Shown here: in pieces, positions 8,902 through 17,278 of the stretch
Position numbering within the stretch: position 1 is the first letter of the stretch
Layout of the letters: each line of letters begins with the position of its first letter
Origin: Phototrophicales bacterium
GTDB lineage: Bacteria > Chloroflexota > Anaerolineae > Aggregatilineales > Phototrophicaceae
Length of the DNA: 34,230 nucleotides
Assembly (NCBI GenBank): GCA_002794515.1
Contig: PGTJ01000001.1
Coordinates: 1 to 34,230, forward strand
Direction: 5' to 3'
Translations under genes and position numbers: made by a program
Notes under the pieces: generated by a model
What the model was told of the DNA's origin: nothing
Database searches by the model: none
The model's input: only the letters and a program-made list of their open reading frames with translations

Positions 8902-9282
8902 ATGCCTCATGCCTTGATTGTCGATGATAACCCAATGAATATCAAAGTGATGACGCGCTTACTTAAAGAAGCGAATATCACCTGCACCGCCATTCAAGAC
9001 CCATCACAAGCCTATGATGTTGCCCGTTCTTTATCACAACTGGATATCGTCTTTTTAGACCTCGATATGCCCCAATATAACGGCTTTCAGGTATTCGATA
9101 TTCTTCATGACGAGTTGGGGCTGACTGTGCCGATTGTCGCTTGTACCGTGTATACCAACGAGATGGCGAGCGCCAAGCAAGCAGGTTTTCATAGCTTCAT
9201 CGGCTATCCCCTCAAAGTGGATGTGTTCATCGAACAGGTGAAGCGGATTTTGAATAACGAACCGATATGGGATAGAGGCTAA
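8902..9282 (+). CDS. Receiver-only response regulator lacking the conserved lysine
   Basis: This 126-residue single receiver domain has the acidic pair D8/D9, phospho-acceptor Asp53 (VFLDLDMP) and the active-site Thr82. The conserved Lys before Pro in the beta5-alpha5 loop is replaced by Tyr102 (IGYPLK). In canonical receivers this Lys contacts the phosphate and couples phosphorylation to shape change, so this protein may be phosphorylated weakly, switch differently, or act unphosphorylated. It closes the cassette of sensor lipoprotein, kinase and two receivers. AGGGGG ahead of the start serves as ribosome binding site. No clear terminator follows before htpG. Confidence 0.9.
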   Translation: MPHALIVDDNPMNIKVMTRLLKEANITCTAIQDPSQAYDVARSLSQLDIVFLDLDMPQYNGFQVFDILHDELGLTVPIVACTVYTNEMASAKQAGFHSFIGYPLKVDVFIEQVKRILNNEPIWDRG

Positions 9283-9362
9283 ATTTTTTACCCAAATCTA
9301 ATAGACAGGCATTACAATAACTCGCGTAAATGTACAACCGAGTACGTTCATGGGAGTTTTTT

Positions 9363-11276
9363 ATGTCTGATGCACAAACTTTTTCATTCCAAGCAGAAAT
9401 TAAACAATTGCTCGACATCCTCATCCATTCGTTGTATTCTGACCGCGAAATTTTTTTGCGGGAACTCATCTCGAATGCCTCTGATGCGCTAAATCGGGTG
9501 CAATTTGAACTTCTGACCAATCAGAATGTGTTAGATGCCGATGCGGAGTTATATATCGAGGTCAAAATCGACCCCGAAGCCAAAACGCTCACCATTAGTG
9601 ATAGTGGTATCGGCATGACCCGCGAGGATATGATCAACAATTTGGGGACAATCGCCCGCAGTGGCGCGAAACAATTCATCGAAGCCATGAAAGCCGGGCA
9701 AAATGGTGCGACCAACGCCGCCGAAGTCATCGGTCAATTCGGGGTCGGGTTTTATTCGGCATTCATGGTAGCAGATAAAGTGCGCGTGGTCTCGAAATCA
9801 TATATCCCCGATGAACCCGCCTACGCATGGGAAGCCACTGGCGATTCGAGTTATACCGTCATGCCCGCCGAGCGCCAAAATCGTGGGACGGATATCATCT
9901 TGCATATTAAAGAGGAAGATGCCGAATTTTTGCAAAATTGGCGGATTAAGCAAATCATCCGCAAACATTCCGATTATATCGCCTTCCCCATTTATGTCGA
10001 TGATGACGAAAACCCCACCAACGAACAGACGGCGCTCTGGCGACAATCCCCCGATGAAATCGAAGCACAAAAATACATCGATTTTTACCGCGCCTTCACA
10101 ATGGATTTCAACGAACCCCTGCATAAAATTCACATGCGTGCCGATGTGCCATTGCAATTTTATGCCCTGCTCTATATCCCGTCATCAGGCGAACAAACCA
10201 TGTTCAGCCTCCGCAAAGAGGTGGGCTTAAAATTATATGCCCGTAAAATCCTCATCCAAGAATATTGCAAAGATTTGCTCCCCGAATATCTCAGTTTTGT
10301 GCAAGGGGTGGTGGATACCGAAGATTTGCCCCTGAATGTCAACCGCGAAAGTGTGCAGGCAAATCGGGTCATGGCAACACTCAAAAAGACCCTGACGAGC
10401 AAGGTGCTGTCTGAACTCAGACGGTTGGCGAATAAAGAACGCGAGACGTATCTGAAAATTTATGCCGAATTTGGTCGGCTCATCAAACAAGGGGTGGTGG
10501 TCGCGCCCAGCGATAAGACCGATATCGAGCCGTTGTTGTTCTTCAATTCAACACACGATGATGACCCACAATCGTTTCATAGCCTCGCCGATTATGTCGA
10601 GCGCATGAAAGAAAACCAAGATGATATTTATTACATCATCGGCGATGATTTTCATAGCGCACGCCGTAGCCCGCATCTCGATGCCTTCCGCCAACGCGGT
10701 GTGGAGGTGTTGTATTTCACCGACCCCGTAGATGCCGCCATGCTCATGGGCTTGACCGATTACAAAGGGCATAAAATCCGCAGTGTGGATGAGAGCGATA
10801 TCGACCTGAGCAACATTGGCGAAATTCAGACCCCACCAGAAGACACGCCCGCCCTAGAGGGCGATAGCTTCGAGGTGTTGCAAGCGCGCTTCAAGACCAT
10901 TTTGGGCGATCGGGTGCGCGATGTGCGCCAAAGCAAGGCAATCTTCAACAGCCCTGCCCGCTTGGTGAGCGATGAGACGGGCAATAATCGCTATGCCTAT
11001 CGCATTAACCGCTTGTTAGATAAAGATTATCAACTGCCTGTGAAAATCTTGGAACTGAATCCACGTCATGGCTTGTTGCATAACCTGACAGGCTTGATCA
11101 ATAGTGGGCAAACAGCGCTGGTCGATGCGGTGATTGAGCAAATCTTCGAGACGGCATTGCTCCAAGACGGCATTCATCCCGACCCATCGGCGATGGCGAA
11201 TCGCCTGATCATGCTCATGCAAGCCGCCACTGGCACACCTGCTGATGCGCTGGCGTTTGAAGACAACAACCTATAA
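9363..11276 (+). CDS. htpG: Molecular chaperone HtpG (Hsp90 family)
   Basis: The 637-residue cytosolic ATP-dependent chaperone has the N-terminal GHKL ATPase domain with Glu34 and Asn38 in ELISNASDAL, D80-SGIGM and GVGFYSAFMVAD, followed by the middle domain (about 230-490, with the VDTEDLPLNVNRE segment) and the C-terminal dimerisation domain. The length is usual for bacterial HtpG. The start at 9363 is chosen because GGGAG sits seven bases upstream and the protein then begins at the normal point; an ATG at 9330 would add 11 residues without a good binding site. It does not end in the MEEVD tail of eukaryotic Hsp90. No CIRCE element was found upstream. The gene ends at a strong two-way terminator. 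Confidence 0.97.
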   Translation: MSDAQTFSFQAEIKQLLDILIHSLYSDREIFLRELISNASDALNRVQFELLTNQNVLDADAELYIEVKIDPEAKTLTISDSGIGMTREDMINNLGTIARSGAKQFIEAMKAGQNGATNAAEVIGQFGVGFYSAFMVADKVRVVSKSYIPDEPAYAWEATGDSSYTVMPAERQNRGTDIILHIKEEDAEFLQNWRIKQIIRKHSDYIAFPIYVDDDENPTNEQTALWRQSPDEIEAQKYIDFYRAFTMDFNEPLHKIHMRADVPLQFYALLYIPSSGEQTMFSLRKEVGLKLYARKILIQEYCKDLLPEYLSFVQGVVDTEDLPLNVNRESVQANRVMATLKKTLTSKVLSELRRLANKERETYLKIYAEFGRLIKQGVVVAPSDKTDIEPLLFFNSTHDDDPQSFHSLADYVERMKENQDDIYYIIGDDFHSARRSPHLDAFRQRGVEVLYFTDPVDAAMLMGLTDYKGHKIRSVDESDIDLSNIGEIQTPPEDTPALEGDSFEVLQARFKTILGDRVRDVRQSKAIFNSPARLVSDETGNNRYAYRINRLLDKDYQLPVKILELNPRHGLLHNLTGLINSGQTALVDAVIEQIFETALLQDGIHPDPSAMANRLIMLMQAATGTPADALAFEDNNL

Positions 11277-11280
11277 TCAA

Positions 11281-11312
11281 ACAGGGGGATGAGCCGTTCA
11301 TCCCCCTGTTTT
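11281..11312. terminator. Bidirectional terminator between htpG and the SH3b lipoprotein gene
   Basis: A perfect 12-bp stem, ACAGGGGGATGA with TCATCCCCCTGT, around a 5-base loop, followed by TTTT on the plus strand. The genes on both sides converge here, so it can end both transcripts. Confidence 0.9.
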
Positions 11313-11314
11313 CA

Positions 11315-12595
11315 TCAACGGACGACAAATGTACATGACCCTTCTTCGGTCAAATTGAGCGTCCCTGGTCCGTAATTGGCTTTGCCATCGCTAATGGCAT
11401 TCGCCCATGTTGCCCGATAGGTGATGCGGTACGTCCCCGCGGTGAGCGTCTGATTAAACGGCACAAACCACGATTTAGAATAACTATTCGTCCCTGTCTG
11501 TGTGATATTCGGCACGCCATATTGTCGCCAGTTATCGAGCAATACATCATTGACGCGCACCTCATAACGCACCGCCGCCTCATGCTGATTAATCAAAGCA
11601 CGGGCGCTCTCTTCGCTATTGGCGACCACAATCCAGCTCCACCATACGATGATAGTCGACCCCGCCGCCAAATTGGTCGGCGCAGAGATGCGGAGGTTGG
11701 GGTTATCGCACAGAGCAAATACACGCACACCTTGTTGCACGACTGGGTTATCGCCCGCGACAGGTGTCACACCCGATGATACGGTCGGGGGTATATTGCT
11801 ATTGGGGTCGGGTGTGTTGCTGGGGATAATTGGTTGATTCGGCGCAGGGGTGAAGGTCGGCGGTGGCGACACCTGTACGATATTGCCCGCCAAAGCGGTC
11901 GCCGTCTGATTAATCACACTGACATTCACATCGGGGATGACAGGGATGAACGGCGCGGTGGTGGTTGGGGTATTCACCACTTGGACAGGTTGTGTGCCGA
12001 GCGGTGTCGCCGAGACGGCGGCTAAAGGTGGTGTTGGGGTGATTGTCCCCCCGCCGATGAGTGCCGTTGGCAAGGGTGTACCCAATGCCAATAAAGTTTG
12101 GTCGGGTGTTGGGGTGAATGATGGGGGTGGTGTGGGGGTGGCTTGTACCGATACCAACCGCGCCGAGACCCACCCTTGTCTGCCATCGCTCAACAAAATA
12201 TTAAACCAATCACCCGCCGTATTTTGCCCCAATATCTGCACACCGTCACCGGGTGTGAGTGTGGCGATCACCTCAAATCCTTCACCGGGACCGTTGCGTA
12301 CATTGATGCGCTGTGTGCCTTGGATCCGCCCAATAATCGGCGGTGTGGGTGTTGGACTCGGTGGCACAGGGGTGATAGACGGCGTAAAGGTCGGTGATGG
12401 AGTGAAGGTGAAGGTCGGCAATGGGGTACGGGTGGAGACGGGTGTCGCGGTCAATTCTGGTGTGAGGCTGAATAGCGGTTGCAAGGTGGCGGTGGGGATG
12501 CTGGCAACTGGTTCAGTCGTATCGCCACCGCACGCCGCTAAAATCAATAACATAACCAATATCAAGCTAAAAGATATTTTTTGTATCATCAGCAT
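11315..12595 (-). CDS. SH3b-domain lipoprotein with a Thr/Pro-rich linker and an orphan C-terminal domain
   Basis: The 426-residue product has a lipoprotein signal with lipobox L19-A-A-C22. A Thr/Pro-rich stretch (about 30-86) is followed by a bacterial SH3 domain (about 88-151: INVRNGPGEGF, GDWFNI, GWVSARLV), a fold that often binds cell-wall peptides. A second long Thr/Pro-rich linker (about 155-290) leads to a C-terminal domain (about 292-426) with two cysteines (FALCDNP and GSCTFVVR), likely a disulfide-tied beta-sandwich; this domain is not recognised. The start is uncertain: an ATG two codons further in is equally possible. The protein probably spans from the membrane into the wall. The DNA of the linkers is repetitive, which produces long open frames on the other strand that are not genes. 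Confidence 0.85.
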   Translation of the reverse strand: MLMIQKISFSLILVMLLILAACGGDTTEPVASIPTATLQPLFSLTPELTATPVSTRTPLPTFTFTPSPTFTPSITPVPPSPTPTPPIIGRIQGTQRINVRNGPGEGFEVIATLTPGDGVQILGQNTAGDWFNILLSDGRQGWVSARLVSVQATPTPPPSFTPTPDQTLLALGTPLPTALIGGGTITPTPPLAAVSATPLGTQPVQVVNTPTTTAPFIPVIPDVNVSVINQTATALAGNIVQVSPPPTFTPAPNQPIIPSNTPDPNSNIPPTVSSGVTPVAGDNPVVQQGVRVFALCDNPNLRISAPTNLAAGSTIIVWWSWIVVANSEESARALINQHEAAVRYEVRVNDVLLDNWRQYGVPNITQTGTNSYSKSWFVPFNQTLTAGTYRITYRATWANAISDGKANYGPGTLNLTEEGSCTFVVR

Positions 12596-12611
12596 CTATC
12601 CAATCCGAAAA

Positions 12612-12640
12612 TTGACATTCGGCGAACTATCTAACACAAT
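12612..12640 (+). promoter_or_regulatory. Candidate promoter of the pre-peptidase-domain gene
   Basis: A consensus TTGACA (12612-12617), 17 bases, then CACAAT (12635-12640). The -35 is perfect and the -10 matches four of six positions. It lies 45 bases ahead of the start codon. Confidence 0.45.
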
Positions 12641-12684
12641 ATAACCACCATTATAGCCGATGCGCCAGAAAGGATAAACGATTT

Positions 12685-13431
12685 ATGCCCCGTCTTAGCC
12701 ACCTATTGCCCGTTTGTTTGCTCATTTTAACAGGTACTTTCGTCCTGTTAGCAAGCACGGATGACTCACGGCAATGGTTGACATTAGATACACCAACACG
12801 CTTTGAACTGGATGGCATATCACCACAATTTTTTTATTATGCTGGCACAGAGGGCGAAACCGTCACCATCACCATGACTAGCCTATCGAATATAGAGGAT
12901 GCCCTGAATAATCCGATCCTCGAAATTTGGGATGTGAGGGGGAAGCGCCTCGCCTATAATGATGACCGTCGTCATGATGACAGAAATGCCCAACTATCCC
13001 ATATCCGCCTATTGGATGATGGCGATTATGTCATTCGTGCCGACACCTATGGCGGGATATATGCGGGCGCGTTTGAAATCATCATTCGTCAATCAGACCC
13101 ATTTGGTAAGATAGACATCCCCAATGGGTGGGATTTTCATCTGCCACCATACAGCATATTCACCCATACACTCCGTTTGCAGGCGGGGGATATCATCACC
13201 ATCAGCGCACAAGACTTATCCAACACACTCGACCCATTGTTGTGGATAACTGCGCCAGATGGCAGGCGAATCGCCCAAAATGATGACCACACCAGCACCG
13301 ATTTGGCATTAGGCGTGCTAGATGCACAAATCGCCGATTTGAATATCATCACCACAGGCGATTACACCATTCATGTACGCGACTTTTTGGGGCGTAATGG
13401 ACGGGTGCGCCTGACGTGGATTATGCGTTAA
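12685..13431 (+). CDS. Secreted protein with two pre-peptidase C-terminal-like domains
   Basis: The 248-residue product has a signal peptide (hydrophobic about residues 6-24) and two tandem beta-sandwich units, about 30-138 and 139-246. Each has the signature of the pre-peptidase C-terminal (PPC) family: a polar opening strand, a GD-ITI or GETVTITM segment, 'DP-L-I--P-G--IA-NDD', and a closing GDY-I-V strand. Both units carry the acidic NDD turn (YNDDRRHDD and QNDDHTST), a likely metal or ligand site. In other proteins these domains accompany secreted peptidases; here no enzyme domain is attached, so the role is unknown, perhaps binding. AAAGGA 11 bases upstream supports the start. Confidence 0.75.
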   Translation: MPRLSHLLPVCLLILTGTFVLLASTDDSRQWLTLDTPTRFELDGISPQFFYYAGTEGETVTITMTSLSNIEDALNNPILEIWDVRGKRLAYNDDRRHDDRNAQLSHIRLLDDGDYVIRADTYGGIYAGAFEIIIRQSDPFGKIDIPNGWDFHLPPYSIFTHTLRLQAGDIITISAQDLSNTLDPLLWITAPDGRRIAQNDDHTSTDLALGVLDAQIADLNIITTGDYTIHVRDFLGRNGRVRLTWIMR

Positions 13432-13474
13432 AATCAAGCCACTTGTTTATATCCGATAGCGACCAATTGCAGTC

Positions 13475-13503
13475 TTGACCACACCCCTAAGGTATGATAT
13501 ATT
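13475..13503 (+). promoter_or_regulatory. Promoter of the tRNA-Arg gene
   Basis: TTGACC (13475-13480), 17 bases, then TATATT (13498-13503), 14 bases ahead of the mature tRNA. Both boxes differ from the sigma-70 consensus at one position. Confidence 0.75.
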
Positions 13504-13517
13504 TGTTTTTACAAAAT

Positions 13518-13591
13518 GGGCATGTAGCTCAGTGGATTAGAGCGTTTGGCTACGGACCAAAAAGTCGGGAGTTCGAATCTCTCCATGCTCA
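13518..13591 (+). tRNA. tRNA-Arg (anticodon ACG)
   Basis: A full cloverleaf is visible in 74 bases: acceptor stem GGGCATG with CATGCTC (one G-T pair), D stem GCTC with GAGC, anticodon stem TTTGG with CCAAA around the loop CTACGGA, a 5-base variable loop, and T stem GGGAG with CTCTC around TTCGAAT. The anticodon ACG reads CGN arginine codons after A34 is changed to inosine. The discriminator base is A and CCA is not encoded. It has its own promoter and terminator. Confidence 0.96.
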
Positions 13592-13599
13592 CACCCCAA

Positions 13600-13630
13600 A
13601 AACAATCGGTGTCATGCCGATTGTTTTATT
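13600..13630. terminator. Terminator after tRNA-Arg, also at the end of the opposing gene
   Basis: A perfect 10-bp stem, AAACAATCGG with CCGATTGTTT, around a 7-base loop, followed by a T-rich tail. It sits between the tRNA gene and the convergent isomerase-like gene, whose stop codon lies next to it, so it probably serves both. Confidence 0.85.
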
Positions 13631-14431
13631 TTACCCCTGTAACATCTTATCCAGTTGAAAATAATGCAGGCTTTGGCGCATATCGCTCACCTGCCACATC
13701 TCTAAACAGAAATATGGCGGATGCTCTAATTTGCGGAGCATGGGCAAAATCTCGTTGTAATTTAACACCCCATCCTGCCAATCGAACCCATAATGCTCAT
13801 CAATCACGCCATTGTTGTTATTCAGGTGGGTATGGATGAGCCATGGGGCGAGGTGTTGGATCCAATCGGCGATGGTGTGATGTTTATCACCAAATACCCG
13901 CGCATGACCGATATCCAAACAGGCTTTGAGGTGCGGATGATTCACCTCGCGCAAGACATCGCCGATGATGCTCGGTTCGTATTCCCACATATTTTCGAGG
14001 ACGATGGTCACGCCGTTGGTTTTAGCGGTTTCTGCCATATTATGCCAAAAGCCGACATTGCGCTCATGCCAACCCCGTCGATAACTGCTATTATGCAATG
14101 AGCCGATGAAATTGGCGTGCAAATTGACGATTTTAATGCCCAATTCAGAGGCGATATAAATGGCATGTTGATACCGTTGCATCGACACATGATTGATGAG
14201 TTCATCTGGGCTACCAGAGACCAAATCCATGAACGGACCATGTAGGGTGATGGGCGCACGCACAGGGCGCAAGATGGCGTTATAAGTCGAGACGGTTTGC
14301 TTCCAGTTGCCATCGAGGATCTCGGGATAGGCAAATGTCATCAGCTCGACCCCAACACCCACCTCGAGGGCGAGGTCTATACACTCTTCTATATTATTGC
14401 GGTCGGCACTCAGTAAAACTTGGTCTGTCAT
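13631..14431 (-). CDS. Sugar phosphate isomerase/epimerase-like TIM barrel protein
   Basis: The 266-residue cytosolic protein belongs to the xylose-isomerase-like TIM barrel/AP endonuclease 2 superfamily. The metal-binding pattern is visible along the chain: Glu in VELMTF, His in LHGPF, His in VNLHAN, Glu in VLENMWEYEP, Asp and His in CLDIGHARV, His in IHTHLNNN, Asp/His after it, and a last Glu in CLEMWQ. Members isomerise or epimerise sugars and cyclitols, while others are endonuclease IV; the lack of the extra nuclease motifs favours a sugar or cyclitol enzyme. The substrate is not known. A GAGG sequence lies eight bases ahead of the start. The sugar-type ABC importer nearby may be related, but it is in another unit on the other strand. 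Confidence 0.8.
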   Translation of the reverse strand: MTDQVLLSADRNNIEECIDLALEVGVGVELMTFAYPEILDGNWKQTVSTYNAILRPVRAPITLHGPFMDLVSGSPDELINHVSMQRYQHAIYIASELGIKIVNLHANFIGSLHNSSYRRGWHERNVGFWHNMAETAKTNGVTIVLENMWEYEPSIIGDVLREVNHPHLKACLDIGHARVFGDKHHTIADWIQHLAPWLIHTHLNNNNGVIDEHYGFDWQDGVLNYNEILPMLRKLEHPPYFCLEMWQVSDMRQSLHYFQLDKMLQG

Positions 14432-14506
14432 GGAAACCTCAGGTATGGATACCCCTACCCGCAGGCATGGGGATTCTCACTTTGTAATATGCAACATTTT
14501 ACAACA

Positions 14507-14521
14507 GTTTTCTAAGAAAAC
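14507..14521. repeat. Small palindrome between two minus-strand genes
   Basis: GTTTTC and GAAAAC are separated by TAA. It lies in the 136-base gap between the beta-propeller gene and the isomerase-like gene. It has no T tail and could be an operator or a weak terminator; apart from this the gap shows nothing definite. Confidence 0.3.
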
Positions 14522-14567
14522 AGGCAGTACATTGGTTATAACTCCGCTAGAATATTGTCTAGGATGC

Positions 14568-15734
14568 CTAACAATTACCCTCACCAGCATAACCGATAGG
14601 CGACCAAACAGGTGGTGTATTGCCCAACGCATCTTCATCATAGAAGACCCATGTGCCATGTGAGAGGTCATAGATGACCAAGTGATACTCACTACGAAAC
14701 GCCAAATAGCGCCCGTCAGGGCTAAAGCGGGGAAAATCGGTATAAGCGAAAAGCGGGTCATTAATGAAAATCGTGGCGCTATTATCGGCATTGCCGATGA
14801 GGGGTATCACCCACAAGTAATTTTGTTGCACATCACGCAAATTACGGACGGATGCCAACATGGCACTGCCATCTGGAAACCACACATGGTCGAGGGTGAG
14901 GCTGGCTTTCTCGCTTAGGCGGGTGAGTATCGCGCCTGGGCTATTGGCGACCATCCAAAAAGTATCGTGGAAAGCGCGCCCAGAATAAATGAAACTGATG
15001 ATTTGGCTATCTGGACTCCAACGAGGCGAGCGCATACTGCCGACTTCAAAACGAGTGAGCTGATATTTGGTCGCACCATCGGCGCTGACCACCCACAAAT
15101 CGGCTTCATCAATGGTCGGCAATGGTGGTCCCGCCTGCCCTTGCGGTGTCGGCACGGCGGTAGAAAACGCATCTGCGCCAGGCACACGCGGGTCATAACT
15201 GACATACGCCAGCCATGCACCATCGGGCGACCAGGCGGGGGTGAATTCGCGCCCGGTACGACTATAAAAATTGGGTGTGCCACCTGTTTCATCTATCCAT
15301 GCGATATGCGATTGTTTTTCTAGCCCACGCGCCCCTTGTATCATGCGATACATGGTGAAGGCGATTTTGCCGTTGATGCTCCATGTCGGCTCCCATACGC
15401 CCCAATCGTTGGGCGATAAATCGGTAAATTGCACCATGTCGCGCACATCAGTGCCATCGAGGCGGGCGCTATATAATTTGGGCATCCCGACCGATGTGGA
15501 ATCCACTGTGAACAACACCCGGCATCCATCTGGCGAGAAATCCCACAGGTGCAATTCGCCGATGATAGGAAAGGTGAGGATGCGCGCCTCGCCCGTATTC
15601 ACATCGCGGATGATGATTCGGTCGTGTGTGGCGGGGACGGTGGCGATGATTAAATCGGATAAAAGGGTAATCGGTTGGGCATGGGTGATGCCGATAAAGA
15701 CGAACATCAGACAACATAAAATAGCTTTTTTCAT
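14568..15734 (-). CDS. Secreted TolB-like (PD40) beta-propeller protein
   Basis: The 388-residue product starts with a signal peptide (about residues 1-20, ending THAQ). The rest is a WD40-like PD40 beta-propeller with the repeated 'W/FSPDG--LAF' signature: DFSPDGCRVLF, AWSPDGAWLAY, RWSPDSQIISF, FPDGSAMLAS and RFSPDGRYLAF, with a final WSP strand. Such propellers form binding platforms outside the membrane, as in TolB, but no Tol genes are nearby and the partner is unknown. It ends with a cysteine two residues from a possible ring-closing site. GGAGC seven bases upstream supports the start. It is divergent from the ABC importer, separated by about 130 bases. Confidence 0.8.
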   Translation of the reverse strand: MKKAILCCLMFVFIGITHAQPITLLSDLIIATVPATHDRIIIRDVNTGEARILTFPIIGELHLWDFSPDGCRVLFTVDSTSVGMPKLYSARLDGTDVRDMVQFTDLSPNDWGVWEPTWSINGKIAFTMYRMIQGARGLEKQSHIAWIDETGGTPNFYSRTGREFTPAWSPDGAWLAYVSYDPRVPGADAFSTAVPTPQGQAGPPLPTIDEADLWVVSADGATKYQLTRFEVGSMRSPRWSPDSQIISFIYSGRAFHDTFWMVANSPGAILTRLSEKASLTLDHVWFPDGSAMLASVRNLRDVQQNYLWVIPLIGNADNSATIFINDPLFAYTDFPRFSPDGRYLAFRSEYHLVIYDLSHGTWVFYDEDALGNTPPVWSPIGYAGEGNC

Positions 15735-15806
15735 GCTTGCTCCATCAAACTTAACAGGGGCTTAAATGAACTCATGACAAAGATTTTGGCGCAAATATTT
15801 TTCATA

Positions 15807-15832
15807 TGCTATCATCACAGAGGAAATTTTCC
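15807..15832 (+). promoter_or_regulatory. Extended -10 promoter and start-site palindrome of the ABC importer
   Basis: TG-C-TATCAT (15807-15815) is an extended -10 element; TTGGCG at 15786-15791 is a possible -35 with an 18-base spacer. The palindrome GGAAATTTTCC (15822-15832) falls where transcription should start and could be a repressor site, though it is short and AT-rich. Confidence 0.5.
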
Positions 15833-15863
15833 AACTCATTGAGCCTATTTGGAGGTTTTTAAC

Positions 15864-17210
15864 ATGCAAAAACTGGTCTCGCGTTTCGGTTTACTGCTCG
15901 TCCTCATCGGTGTGTTATGTGTTGCGCCATTCACACAAGCACAAAGTAGGGTTCAAATTGATTTTTATTGGGCATCGGCTGTCGAAGGCAACCTGCCCGC
16001 CATCTTTCAGGGATATGCCGACCAATTCATGGCAGAAAACCCGAATATTCAAATCAATGTCGTCTATAGCGGGTCATATACCCAAACCCGCGAGACCATC
16101 CGCGCCGAAGGATTCGACCCAGTGGTGGATGTCGCCATTATGCTCGCCACCGATTTATCGACATTTATCACCGATAGTCCGATTGTCATGCTCAATCCGT
16201 TTGTTGATGCGGCAGGTGGCGAGGTGTTTCTTGCCGATTTCTTCCCCGCGTTCATCGCCAATGGGTTAGATGCCGAAGGCAATGTGTGGAGCATCCCGTT
16301 CCAACGCAGTACGCCGATTTTGTATTATAATGCCGATTTGCTCAGAGAAAACAACTTAGACGTGCCAAAAAATAACGAAGAACTCATCGCAGTGGCACAA
16401 GCGCTGACTACACCAGAACGCGCAGGCTTGTTGTTGCCCATCGCAGGGACATTCCCCATCTGGATATATCAAAGTTTTGCCGCTGCCTATGGCAGACCAT
16501 TGGTGGATTCGGGCTTAGACACGGTATATTTTGATACCCCCGAATCGCTCGCCGCCATCGAATTTATGACCCGCGTTGGGTTGCCCATAGAAGAAGGTGG
16601 TTTTGGTGTTGGTCCGCGTGGTGGTAGCGCATGGGGCGAAACACCCACCGCTTTCGTGAGCGGAAAAGCCGCCATGATTTATCACACCACAGGTAGCCTG
16701 ACCAGCATTTTGCAAAATGTCGCCAATTCCGAAAATCCGTTTGAAGTCGGTGTGGCATTTTTGCCATCGGGTCCGGCAGGTGAAGATGGAACAGGTTATG
16801 GCGCACCAACTGGTGGTGGCAATTTGTATATTTTCGATAACGAAAGCACCCCAAAAACCGAAGCCGAACTCGAAGCGGCATGGCAATGGGTGATGTTCCT
16901 CAGCTCGCCCGAAATTCAATCGGATTGGGGTGCAAAAACGGGTTATATCGCCGCCCGTTATAGCGCATGGGAAATTGAACCGCTCGCCAGCCTCGTGGTA
17001 GAATATCCACAATACGCGGTAGCGCGTGACCAACTGGAATTTGCTGTGAAAGAATTCGATGCGTATCGCAGTGTCGATATTCAAAATATCATCAACTTGC
17101 AACTGAGCAAAATCATCTCTGGCGAAGTGCCACTCGATCAAGCGGCAGATGCCCTTGCAGAAGCACAAGCACAAATTGACCAATTGCTCGCGCCATTTAA
17201 GGGCAATTAA
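15864..17210 (+). CDS. ABC importer solute-binding protein (family 1, glycerol-3-phosphate/sugar type)
   Basis: The 448-residue protein has a signal peptide (about residues 1-26, FTQA before QSR) and the two-lobed family 1 binding-protein layout, with an opening strand VQIDFYWA, then PNIQINVVYSGSY and the typical ILYYNADLLRENNLD hinge segment. The segment WSIPFQRSTPILYYN and the overall order resemble UgpB-type proteins that bind glycerol-3-phosphate or related sugars; the ligand is unproven. There is no lipobox cysteine, so it may be released or held otherwise. ATG at 15864 is chosen because GGAGG lies nine bases upstream; an upstream TTG would start within that site. Two permease genes follow, after a hairpin. 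Confidence 0.9.
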   Translation: MQKLVSRFGLLLVLIGVLCVAPFTQAQSRVQIDFYWASAVEGNLPAIFQGYADQFMAENPNIQINVVYSGSYTQTRETIRAEGFDPVVDVAIMLATDLSTFITDSPIVMLNPFVDAAGGEVFLADFFPAFIANGLDAEGNVWSIPFQRSTPILYYNADLLRENNLDVPKNNEELIAVAQALTTPERAGLLLPIAGTFPIWIYQSFAAAYGRPLVDSGLDTVYFDTPESLAAIEFMTRVGLPIEEGGFGVGPRGGSAWGETPTAFVSGKAAMIYHTTGSLTSILQNVANSENPFEVGVAFLPSGPAGEDGTGYGAPTGGGNLYIFDNESTPKTEAELEAAWQWVMFLSSPEIQSDWGAKTGYIAARYSAWEIEPLASLVVEYPQYAVARDQLEFAVKEFDAYRSVDIQNIINLQLSKIISGEVPLDQAADALAEAQAQIDQLLAPFKGN

Positions 17211-17220
17211 ATTCAACATT

Positions 17221-17248
17221 AAGCCCCCTTGTCTGATAAAGGGGGCTT
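17221..17248 (+). terminator. Intercistronic hairpin between binding protein and permease genes
   Basis: A perfect 10-bp stem, AAGCCCCCTT with AAGGGGGCTT, around an 8-base loop, without a T tail. Such hairpins between binding-protein and permease genes usually protect the upstream mRNA and stop part of the transcripts, giving more binding protein than permease. Confidence 0.7.
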
Positions 17249-17278
17249 CACCCCGCTCAAATACACGGAATTACCCCT

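Noticed and set aside
9283..9362. Possible CIRCE or other heat-shock element ahead of htpG
   Set aside because: No TTAGCACTC/GAGTGCTAA inverted repeat is present, and TAGACA at 9302 has no convincing -10 partner.
9330..9362. Earlier ATG start for htpG
   Set aside because: It has no ribosome binding site and adds residues not typical of the family; GGGAG fits the ATG at 9363.
11937..12644. A long plus-strand open frame opposite the SH3b lipoprotein gene
   Set aside because: It is rich in Val/Gly runs because it mirrors the Thr/Pro linker codons; it has no ribosome binding site or recognisable domain.
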